Shown one piece after another: positions 1-5,395 of a stretch of 5,395 nucleotides of DNA. Below the pieces are notes generated by a model, which worked only from the letters and a program-made list of their open reading frames with translations, did not search any database and was not told the DNA's origin. Source of the stretch: DATBFX01 sp036558305 (GTDB lineage Bacteria > Chloroflexota > Chloroflexia > Thermomicrobiales > UBA6265). The stretch is taken from positions 1 to 5,395 of the forward strand of contig DATBFX010000614.1 of NCBI GenBank assembly GCA_036558305.1, written 5' to 3'. The translations under genes were made by a program, and so were the position numbers. Each line of letters begins with the position of its first letter. Within the stretch, counting starts at the first letter, position 1.

Positions 1-7
1 CGGCAGG

Positions 8-22
8 CAGACGCCTCGTCTG
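8..22. repeat. Small inverted repeat in the leader of the sigma gene
   Basis: CAGACG and CGTCTG form a perfect 6-bp stem with a 3-base loop (CCT), about 48 bases before the sigma-factor start. It could be the tail of a terminator for an upstream gene outside the window, an operator half-site pair, or chance in GC-rich DNA. No T-run follows it. The same CGTCTG/CAGACG half-sites occur in reversed order in the dyad at 4351-4375. Confidence 0.25.
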
Positions 23-57
23 GACGTCCGCGTCGTTGCGCTCGCTTCGCCGTCTCG

Positions 58-62
58 CGGAG
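58..62 (+). promoter_or_regulatory. Ribosome binding site of the sigma gene
   Basis: CGGAG lies 7 bases before the ATG at 70. It is the main support for that start, because the reading frame stays open all the way to the left window edge and an in-frame GTG at 151 has no comparable purine-rich site before it. Confidence 0.45.
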
Positions 63-69
63 TCTTGCG

Positions 70-684
70 ATGCCTCGATGGCCGCGACGATCGCACGGTG
101 CGCCGGGCAACCCGCCAACCGCGGGTGACGCCGGCGTTGCCGTCCTCGCCGTGGCCGAGCCTGCCGACGCGGCAATCGATCCCGCCCTCTACGACGCGAT
201 CTTTCGCCGCACCGTCAACACGATCTACCGCATCTGCCTGACCGTCCTCCACGATCCGGCGGCGGCGGACGACGCGACCGGCGCCGTCCTCGAAAAACTC
301 GCGAGGCGATTGCCGACCGGCGATGTCCAGAACGTCGACGCCTGGCTGCGCCGCGTCGCCAAGACGACCGCGATCGACCATCTGCGGGCGATGCGCCACC
401 ACGCGCCGCTCGACGAGGCATTCGAGGTGGAAGACCCGGCGCCGACACCCGAAGACCTGGTGCTGGACGCCGACCTCCGCCGCGTGCTGCGCGCGCACGT
501 CTCGCTCTTGCCGCCGGCCCAACGCCAGGTCATCGAATTGCGCCTCGACGGTCTGACGGCCGAGGAGATCGCGCATCTGCTCGGGAAGCAACGTGGGGCG
601 ATCGATATCACCACCTTTCGGGCGATCCGGCGATTGCGCGAACAACTCCGTCCCGGTGTGGCCGCGGAAGGAGGCACGCGATGA
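70..684 (+). CDS. ECF-type RNA polymerase sigma factor (sigma-70 family), divergent
   Basis: The 204-residue product has the two-domain layout of an extracytoplasmic-function sigma factor, which directs RNA polymerase to a small regulon. Sigma region 2 spans about residues 38-107, with the helix containing TIYRICLTVLHDP and the typical AWLRRVAKTTAIDHLR block. An acidic linker (about 115-133) leads to sigma region 4 (about 134-195), with LPPAQRQVIELRLDGLTAEEIAHLLG as the helix-turn-helix entry and RAIRRLREQL as the last helix. Two places depart from the usual pattern. The region 2.2 D-x-x-Q-E-x-F-type core is D68-A-T-G71-A72-V-L, and the recognition-helix start is GAIDITT, where G-T/A-V-K-S-R is common. 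The 37 residues before region 2 are Pro/Ala-rich and not recognisable. The start at 70 rests on the CGGAG site; the frame is open to the window edge, so a longer protein is not excluded. The stop overlaps the next gene by ATGA, which suggests translational coupling to its probable regulator. Confidence 0.85.
   Translation: MPRWPRRSHGAPGNPPTAGDAGVAVLAVAEPADAAIDPALYDAIFRRTVNTIYRICLTVLHDPAAADDATGAVLEKLARRLPTGDVQNVDAWLRRVAKTTAIDHLRAMRHHAPLDEAFEVEDPAPTPEDLVLDADLRRVLRAHVSLLPPAQRQVIELRLDGLTAEEIAHLLGKQRGAIDITTFRAIRRLREQLRPGVAAEGGTR
668..674 (+). promoter_or_regulatory. Strong ribosome binding site inside the sigma gene
   Basis: AAGGAGG lies 6 bases before the ATG at 681, within the last codons of the sigma gene. 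It fixes the start of the propeller protein and, with the ATGA overlap, points to coupled production of the two proteins. Confidence 0.75.
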
Positions 685-2228
685 TCCGCGATCCGCGCTT
701 CCGCACCCCCGACGACGAGTTGGCGATCCGCCTCGGCCGCTATTGGGACGCCCTGGTCGAGGAGGATGCCGCGCCACCCGGTCCGGCAGCAGACCTCGGC
801 GATCTGGCGGTGATCGTCCGCGGGCTCGCCGACTTGCCGCGCGAGACCGCGCCGGAAGCGATCCACGCACGGGCGCGGGCCCGGTTGGGCGCGCATCCGG
901 ACGTGCTCACCTTCCTGACGACCGAGTCGCACGACGCCGCGACATTCCCAATGGTGTCCAACGGACACGCGCACATCGACGATGCGGAGGACGAGTCCCC
1001 GAACGAACGCCCGCCAACGCCGTTCCGGCGCCTGCTCCCGTTCGTCGAATTGGCCGGGATCGCCGCGGTGATCGCCGTCTTGCTCTTCGTCGCCTTCGAT
1101 CATTACCAAACGGCCGACAAACCGACGCCGACCGTGAGTCCGACACAGATCGTCACTCCGACAACAGCTCCGGTAACCCCGACCGCCGCTCCCGACGCCG
1201 TCGGTGACTGGCCGATGCTCGGCGGCGGACCAACCCGAACCGGCGGTGCCGACCGTACGATCCCGGCGACTGCGCCCACGCTGAAATGGGCGGCCACGCT
1301 CCCGCCCGGGGTCCGGTCCCCCATTGCCGCTGGCGACGCCGTCTACGCCTCGAACGGCGGCGTGATCGTCGCGCTCGATGCCGCCACCGGAACCGAACGC
1401 TGGCGGTTCGACCTCGGCGTCGCCCCTTCGGTTGCCGGAGCGAACCCTCCAGCGGTGGTCGGCGGCACAGTCTACGCGGCGGCGCACGACGGGACGGTGT
1501 TCGCCCTCGATGCGGCGACCGGTCACCTCCTCTGGTCGCACGAGACCGGCGGGACGGTCACCACCTCCGTCGCGGTCGCCGCCGGCACGGTGTTCGTGGG
1601 CACGGTCGAGGGCGACCTCGATGCCCTCGATGCGGCGACCGGCGACCTGAGATGGTCGTCTCCCACCGGTCCGATTTCTGTCTCGTCGCCGGTCGTCGCG
1701 GACGGGGTCGTCTATGTCGGCGGCGGTGGCGACACGCTCTTCGCCATCGATGCGGCGAGCGGATCGGTCCGCTGGCGGGAGGAGGTCAAGGCCGGGATGC
1801 AGTCGGTCGCGGTCGGCGACGGCATCGCGGTGGCGGCCGGAACCAACACCGGTGCCAGCTTCCTCCTGGTAGCGGTCGACGCGGCAAGCGGTGTGGTGCG
1901 CTGGCAAGGGAACAACGGTGCCGATTTACCACCGGCCATCGTCGGCGGGATGGTCTATGTCATCAACGGCAGCCACGTCGAGGTCTCCGAAGGGAAACGG
2001 GGTACGAGACAGTGGGTCGTCGACGCCCGAGTGAAGGTCGTCGACTTCGCCGTCGTGGGCAAGGCACTCCTGCTTTGCCGGAACGACGGCACTGCCATCG
2101 CTCTCGACGCGGCGACCGGGAAGGAACGATGGCGCATCGCCACCGGTGGCAAACCAACCGGCATCGCCGTCGGTGTGGGCGTGATGTACGTGGCGCACGG
2201 TGATGGCACATTGGCAGCGTACGGGTAA
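681..2228 (+). CDS. Membrane-anchored PQQ-type beta-propeller protein, candidate anti-sigma factor
   Basis: This 515-residue protein has four parts. Residues 1-115 are hydrophilic and presumably cytosolic. A single membrane helix spans about 119-139 (within FVELAGIAAVIAVLLFVAF), preceded by R116-R117, which favours N-in topology. A Thr/Pro-rich stalk covers about 145-173. The C-terminal beta-propeller runs from about 176 to 515 and begins with the family's WPMLGGGPTRTG segment. The blade signature (A-[LIV]-D-A-A-[TS]-G-x-x-x-W) recurs with Trp at 241, 285, 325, 365, 408 and 484. Weaker copies have Trp at 203 and 445, giving eight positions, as in BamB-like and PQQ-dehydrogenase-like propellers. 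No dehydrogenase features are recognisable, so a binding or sensing role is more likely than catalysis. The ATGA overlap with the sigma gene suggests that the N-terminal part (DLAVIVRGLADLPRE..PEAIHARARARL) is an anti-sigma-like domain. It has no Cys, so it is not the zinc HxxxCxxC type. The propeller assignment is solid; the anti-sigma role is inferred. Confidence 0.85.
   Translation: MIRDPRFRTPDDELAIRLGRYWDALVEEDAAPPGPAADLGDLAVIVRGLADLPRETAPEAIHARARARLGAHPDVLTFLTTESHDAATFPMVSNGHAHIDDAEDESPNERPPTPFRRLLPFVELAGIAAVIAVLLFVAFDHYQTADKPTPTVSPTQIVTPTTAPVTPTAAPDAVGDWPMLGGGPTRTGGADRTIPATAPTLKWAATLPPGVRSPIAAGDAVYASNGGVIVALDAATGTERWRFDLGVAPSVAGANPPAVVGGTVYAAAHDGTVFALDAATGHLLWSHETGGTVTTSVAVAAGTVFVGTVEGDLDALDAATGDLRWSSPTGPISVSSPVVADGVVYVGGGGDTLFAIDAASGSVRWREEVKAGMQSVAVGDGIAVAAGTNTGASFLLVAVDAASGVVRWQGNNGADLPPAIVGGMVYVINGSHVEVSEGKRGTRQWVVDARVKVVDFAVVGKALLLCRNDGTAIALDAATGKERWRIATGGKPTGIAVGVGVMYVAHGDGTLAAYG
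1503..1762 (+). repeat. Blade-motif DNA repeats with a 120-bp period
   Basis: The 20 bases coding for the ALDAATG signature at 1503-1522 recur exactly at 1623-1642, 120 bp downstream. A third copy at 1743-1762 differs at two bases. The 120-bp spacing equals one 40-residue propeller blade. More diverged copies lie near 1374 and 2101. The identity is strongest over the signature and falls to about half at the protein level across the rest of the blade. Confidence 0.7.
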
Positions 2229-2250
2229 CCGCCCTGGCACGAAGTTGAGC

Positions 2251-2258
2251 AGGAAGGA
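2251..2258 (+). promoter_or_regulatory. Ribosome binding site of the S41-like gene
   Basis: AGGAAGGA lies 6 bases before the ATG at 2265 in the 36-bp gap after the propeller gene. No dyad or promoter is evident in that gap, consistent with one transcript across the first three genes. Confidence 0.7.
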
Positions 2259-2264
2259 ACGGCA

Positions 2265-4283
2265 ATGACCAGAACGCGCGCGCGAACTCGTTCGATCTGG
2301 GGCGGTCTGCTGGTGTTGCCCCTGATCCTTAGCTCCTTTGCCAGCCTGCTCCCGGCCTCCTCTGTCGCCCAGGATGCCGGTGGTGTCGCGGCGCTGACCG
2401 GTACGCTCAGTCTCGACCTCGCGGCGAACAAGCTCGTCTCCATGGGCCTCGTCGACCTGACCGGTTTCGTTCGGCGCGATTACGACTACGCCCAGGGCGA
2501 CAGCCTGATCGCCGGCTGGATCGACCACACCTCAGGCGACTACCGGATCGATCTCCCGGTCGCCCCGTCCGGGCCGTTCAACGACGTTGGGCACGGCGGA
2601 GGCGCGGGTCCGGGGGTGCAGATCTACTCGGTCGATCCGCTCTCGAGCTTGATCGGCGACGAGCGCCTCAGCCCTTGGGAGTTCGCCGGTTGGTCGTGGG
2701 GCAACTCGTCGATCCGCACCGTCCACGGCACGCACGAGATCGCCGGCGGCCAGATCGCCGTCTGGTCGCCGGACGACAAGGAGCAGTTTCCGACCGATTT
2801 TGGCGCCGACGGCAAACTCTTCACGGGCGACGACCCGGTCGGTCCGATCCCGGCCGGTTGGACGGTGGTCAATCTTGATCAGGAGCCCTTCGTGCAGAAC
2901 CGATCAGCGCGCGCCGTTGTTCCAATCGAACCGGGCGAGTTGACACCGGACGATCTCTCCCAACTGCCGCCGACCCAGGCGTTCGACAAACTCGTCGACA
3001 TCCTGCGGGCTCGCTACCCCTTCGCCGACGCGATCCCGGTCGATTGGGACAAACTGCGTGCGACCTACCGGCCGGAATTCGAAGCGGCCGAGCAATCGGG
3101 CGAGCAGGTCGACTTCTGGCTCGCGCTCAACCACTTCCTGATCGCGCTGCACAACTGGCGCTACTTCGCGGTCTACCCGTACGACGATTCGTTTGCCCAA
3201 CTCGTTCAGGGCTCGACCGGATTGCATGCCGACGTCACCGACGACGGCAAAGTGATCGTCGCCAAAGTCGATCCCGGTCAGGCCGCGGAACAGGCCGGGA
3301 TCCGCGCCGGCGCCGAACTCGTCACCTGGGATGGCAAGCCGGCACGGCAGGCCGTGGATGAGACCCTCCAGTTCTTCACCGAGTCCAGCCCGCAGTCGGT
3401 CCTCTTGCAGAAAACCGGCAACTTCGGCCGGGCGCCGGTCGGGACGACGATCCACGTCGAGTATCAGAATCCCGGCACAACCGAGCTCCGCTCGGCCGAT
3501 CTGACGGCGGTCGAGATCCCGAACGAGGACGTCGGCCGCGCGTCGGGCTGCTATCAGGCGTGGAAGGAGTGCTCCGGACCGAATAACCCGCCTGGGATCC
3601 ACTGGCTGCCGTCGCACGTCGCCGTGGTCCAGCTCCAGTTTTTCGACGTCGATACCATCAAGGCCGGGCGCCACCTCGTCGACTTCTGGGAGCAGACCCT
3701 GACCGATTTGAGCTTCACCGATGCGCGCGGACTGATCGTCGATCTTCGCGATACCGACAGCGAGGAACCGCCCGGGGTACCCCTCTACATCGCCGGTAGC
3801 TTCTTCGACGAACCCTTCCCGCTGGCAGAGATGACTCAGGTCGATGCCGAAGGCCGGACCGTGACGGTCGGGAACCTCTCGGTTCTGCCCGCTCCGGTGC
3901 AGTGGGATCGCCCGGTCGCCTTCCTCATCAACGAGAAGTGCAAGGGCACCTGCGAATTCCTCGTGCAAGCGCTGACGCACCGCCCGAACACGATCATCGT
4001 CGGCATGTCGGCCACGGGTGGGTCGCTGGCGAGCACGACGGAAACCGTGCTCCTGCCCACCGGGAACTTCGTCGCCGTCGTCGACGCCGCCTATCGCGAC
4101 CCGACGACGCACGACGTCCTCGTCGAGGGCAAAGGCATCGAACCGACGCTCCGCGTCCCGAAGACGGCCGAGACCATCGTCGCGAACGCGACGACCGACG
4201 TGGTCCTCAACGCCGCGGAACAGGCATTGCTCGCACAGGTGAACGCGCAAGAGAGCGGTGCGGCGGCGACACCGAGCGCGTAG
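2265..4283 (+). CDS. Secreted PDZ-containing S41 (tricorn/CtpA-like) family protein, probable pseudopeptidase
   Basis: The 672-residue product starts with a Sec-type signal peptide: an Arg-rich n-region, a hydrophobic core at about 11-30, and a likely SVA|QD cut after residue 35. There is no lipobox. Residues 40-215 form a domain seen before S41 modules in Chloroflexota-type proteins, including the block at 178-200 with DGKLFTGDDPVGPIPAGW. Residues 240-305 resemble the helical N-terminal part of S41 proteins (YPFADAIPVDWDKLRATYRP). A PDZ domain spans about 317-403 (VAKVDPGQAAEQAGIRAGAELVTWDGKPA). The S41 core spans about 450-640, with RGLIVDLRD at 498-505 and the end block GKGIEPTLRVP. The site expected to hold the nucleophile, usually S-x-x-E (as in CASACE), reads C559-K-G561-T-C563-E564. 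No Lys is present in GMSATGGS (580-587), and the LxDGH-like position reads LHNWR (295-299). Hydrolysis is therefore doubtful, and binding of peptides or of the neighbouring propeller protein is plausible. Its only four Cys (429, 436, 559, 563) could form disulfides outside the cell. Confidence 0.85.
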   Translation: MTRTRARTRSIWGGLLVLPLILSSFASLLPASSVAQDAGGVAALTGTLSLDLAANKLVSMGLVDLTGFVRRDYDYAQGDSLIAGWIDHTSGDYRIDLPVAPSGPFNDVGHGGGAGPGVQIYSVDPLSSLIGDERLSPWEFAGWSWGNSSIRTVHGTHEIAGGQIAVWSPDDKEQFPTDFGADGKLFTGDDPVGPIPAGWTVVNLDQEPFVQNRSARAVVPIEPGELTPDDLSQLPPTQAFDKLVDILRARYPFADAIPVDWDKLRATYRPEFEAAEQSGEQVDFWLALNHFLIALHNWRYFAVYPYDDSFAQLVQGSTGLHADVTDDGKVIVAKVDPGQAAEQAGIRAGAELVTWDGKPARQAVDETLQFFTESSPQSVLLQKTGNFGRAPVGTTIHVEYQNPGTTELRSADLTAVEIPNEDVGRASGCYQAWKECSGPNNPPGIHWLPSHVAVVQLQFFDVDTIKAGRHLVDFWEQTLTDLSFTDARGLIVDLRDTDSEEPPGVPLYIAGSFFDEPFPLAEMTQVDAEGRTVTVGNLSVLPAPVQWDRPVAFLINEKCKGTCEFLVQALTHRPNTIIVGMSATGGSLASTTETVLLPTGNFVAVVDAAYRDPTTHDVLVEGKGIEPTLRVPKTAETIVANATTDVVLNAAEQALLAQVNAQESGAAATPSA

Positions 4284-4284
4284 A

Positions 4285-4310
4285 CGCCGCGGCGAACTCG
4301 CCGCGCGGCG
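4285..4310 (+). terminator. GC-rich hairpin after the S41-like gene, possible terminator
   Basis: Just after the TAG at 4281-4283, CGCGGCG (4288-4294) and CGCCGCG (4299-4305) form a perfect 7-bp stem with an AACT loop. Three more outer pairs are possible across a 2-base bulge. The stem is strong, but no T-run follows, so it is not a classic intrinsic terminator. It could terminate with a factor, protect the transcript end, or be incidental. Confidence 0.35.
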
Positions 4311-4350
4311 CCAGACTCGGTCGCTCCTCCAGTCCACGTCTTGTCGGATC

Positions 4351-4375
4351 ACCGTCTGAGCCCGGATCAGACGGT
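4351..4375. promoter_or_regulatory. Perfect 9-bp inverted repeat upstream of the SnoaL-cupin gene
   Basis: ACCGTCTGA (4351-4359) and TCAGACGGT (4367-4375) are exact reverse complements separated by 7 bases. The dyad ends 33 bases before the ATG at 4409. It could be an operator for a dimeric regulator, a leader hairpin, or a terminator stem for the preceding operon. No T-run follows, which weakens the last option. I see no convincing sigma-70 promoter next to it. Confidence 0.45.
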
Positions 4376-4394
4376 CGGGATCGTCATGTCTGTC

Positions 4395-4402
4395 GAGAGG
4401 GA
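4395..4402 (+). promoter_or_regulatory. Ribosome binding site of the SnoaL-cupin gene
   Basis: GAGAGGGA lies 6 bases before the ATG at 4409. Together with the signal peptide that begins exactly there, it decides the start over upstream positions in the same open frame. Confidence 0.55.
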
Positions 4403-4408
4403 CCCCAC

Positions 4409-5395
4409 ATGCGCCGTTCGTTCGTTCGGCTTGGGACCATCTTGCTTGCCGTCGCGACCGGCGCGGCGCTCGCGGCGACCGCCGGCTTCTTCGACGAGTC
4501 GACGAGTCGCGATTCCGAGGCGGTCGCCGGTGCCGCGGCGGTGCGGCAGTTCTACGCCGCCGTCGACGACGTCCTCCGCACCGGGGACGGCACGCTCCTC
4601 GCCGGCGCGCTCGCCCCGGACTTCGTCGACCACGGCGCGGCGCCGGGGTTGCCGGGGACGGCCGACGGTTTGGTCCGCGAACTCGCCGCCCTCCGCGCCA
4701 CCTTTCCGCACCTGCAACTGGTCCCGGAGGCGGTTACGGCGGAAGGAGACCGGGTGGCGGTGCGGGTCGAGGTCGCGGGCGAGAATGCCGCGTCCTTCCT
4801 CGGCTTGTCGCTCGGCAGCACGGTAGCACCATGGGGGGAGTTGGACCTGTTCCGCGTCGCCGCCGGCAAGATCGTCGAGCGCTGGGGCACCCCCGCGCCC
4901 GCCGTCCTTGAGCCACTCGGCACGGCGCCGCTCGGTCCATCACCGCCGGCGCCGCAGGTGGTGGGCTTGGCGCGACTCACCTTCCGTCCGGGAGCGGTCT
5001 ATCTCGATCTCGCGGACTCGGTGCGTTTGCTGTATCTGGAATCGGGGACGCTGGCGGTCACGATCGCGAACGCGGACACCGGCACGCCGACGGTCGGCGC
5101 GGGCGACGATGGGGCAAGACCCTCGCAACTCGCGGCCCCGACCGCCCTCTCGCTCTCGGCCGGGCTCACCTACACGTTTCGCAACGAAGGCGCGGAACCG
5201 GCGGTCGCGATCGTCGCGGCGGTGTGCGATCCCCAGGCGCCGGGACGAACGGCGCCCGGCACGGGCATCTCGATGACGGCGATCTGGTTGTCGTGTGATC
5301 CCGATGCGCAGGGACAGCCGGCATCCGGTGCCGGCGCGGACGCGGGGGACGCCGGGTCGACGCAACTGCCCGGCGGAGTCGTCCTGCAACCCATG
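4409..5395 (+). CDS. Exported SnoaL-like domain plus cupin-like domain protein (3' end outside window)
   Basis: The frame is open for 329 codons from ATG 4409 to the window end without a stop. The N-terminus MRRSFVR fits the twin-arginine RRxF(L/V)(K/R) pattern and is followed by a hydrophobic stretch at about 8-28 with possible AxA-type cuts near residues 22-25. Residues 42-160 look like a SnoaL-like (NTF2-fold, 'ester cyclase') domain: VRQFYAAV, LAPDFVDHG, FPHLQLVPEAVTAEGDRVAVR and DLFRVAAGKIVERWG occur in the family order. In many relatives an acidic residue follows the final Trp, but here the sequence is WGTPAP, so catalysis is uncertain. After a Pro-rich linker (about 170-184), residues 186-273 resemble a cupin barrel (LTFRPGA, LLYLESGTLAVTI, LSLSAGLTYTFRNEGAEPA). 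It contains no His, so a metal-bound cupin site is unlikely. A Gly/Ala-rich tail follows. The substrate is unknown. It is separated from the upstream genes by 125 bp with two dyads, so it may be expressed independently. Confidence 0.75.
   Translation, partial: MRRSFVRLGTILLAVATGAALAATAGFFDESTSRDSEAVAGAAAVRQFYAAVDDVLRTGDGTLLAGALAPDFVDHGAAPGLPGTADGLVRELAALRATFPHLQLVPEAVTAEGDRVAVRVEVAGENAASFLGLSLGSTVAPWGELDLFRVAAGKIVERWGTPAPAVLEPLGTAPLGPSPPAPQVVGLARLTFRPGAVYLDLADSVRLLYLESGTLAVTIANADTGTPTVGAGDDGARPSQLAAPTALSLSAGLTYTFRNEGAEPAVAIVAAVCDPQAPGRTAPGTGISMTAIWLSCDPDAQGQPASGAGADAGDAGSTQLPGGVVLQPM

Noticed and set aside
225..1907. Long open frame of 560 codons on the minus strand
   Set aside because: It runs antisense to the sigma and propeller genes, is Arg/Asp/Gly-rich with no recognisable domain, and is the expected shadow of high-GC coding DNA.
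1286..2203. Open frame of 305 codons on the plus strand inside the propeller gene
   Set aside because: It is almost entirely Arg/Gly/His-rich, a frame-shifted reading of the blade repeats.
1206..2225. PQQ-dependent dehydrogenase
   Set aside because: Only the propeller repeats match; the protein is membrane-anchored by one helix, has no recognisable dehydrogenase active-site or cofactor features, and sits next to a sigma factor.
2255..2259. GGAAC as an ECF -35 element before the S41-like gene
   Set aside because: It is part of the ribosome binding site just before the start codon, leaving no room for a promoter and leader.
2904..4352. Open frame of 482 codons on the minus strand
   Set aside because: It mirrors the codons of the S41-like gene and has no domain or ribosome site; the + strand frame has a signal peptide, PDZ and S41 core.
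4341..4369. Sigma-70 promoter (TTGTCG, 17 bases, GGATCA)
   Set aside because: The -10 candidate is far from consensus and overlaps the dyad; such a match is expected by chance.
4341..4826. Open frame of 161 codons on the plus strand overlapping the SnoaL gene
   Set aside because: It is Arg/Ser/Pro-rich and out of frame with the clear SnoaL-like reading from 4409, and would run through the dyad.
4940..5389. Minus-strand frame at the right edge
   Set aside because: Its Arg-rich composition and antisense position to the cupin-like segment mark it as a shadow.

Overview
The window is GC-rich and coding-dense, with every supported gene on the + strand. Codon use is strongly G/C-ending. The gene types are an ECF sigma factor followed by a membrane-anchored PQQ-type propeller, a secreted tricorn-like S41 protein with the N-terminal block 'F(G)xDGxLFTxDDPVxPIPAGW', and an exported SnoaL-cupin protein. 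This repertoire resembles Chloroflexota, particularly Thermomicrobia/Sphaerobacter relatives. The taxonomic call is an inference from gene style; there is no rRNA or marker gene here.

Layout: (1) 1-69 is a short leader with a small dyad and a Shine-Dalgarno-like site. (2) 70-684 is a divergent ECF sigma factor. (3) 681-2228 overlaps it by ATGA and encodes a protein with a cytosolic N-terminal segment of about 115 residues, one membrane helix, a Thr/Pro-rich stalk and an extracytoplasmic beta-propeller of about eight blades. (4) After 36 bp, 2265-4283 encodes a secreted PDZ/S41-type protein in which the recognisable catalytic positions are replaced. (5) 4284-4408 is a 125-bp gap with two dyads. 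(6) 4409 to the window end is a Tat-like exported protein with a SnoaL-like domain followed by a cupin-like barrel; its 3' end is outside the window.

The first three genes look like one operon. The simplest reading is a transmembrane signalling unit: the sigma factor is held or modulated by the cytosolic part of the propeller protein, whose outer propeller senses something at the cell surface. The exported S41 homologue, apparently a non-catalytic pseudopeptidase, may be an accessory binding partner. The SnoaL-cupin gene probably has its own start of transcription or is a regulated downstream member. The sigma/anti-sigma link and the partner roles are inferred from architecture and gene order, not shown directly by the sequence. 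The points most worth checking are the degenerate S41 active site (Gly561 where Ser is expected), the non-zinc anti-sigma candidate with a propeller sensor, the unusual sigma regions 2.2 and 4.2, and the perfect 9-bp dyad at 4351-4375.
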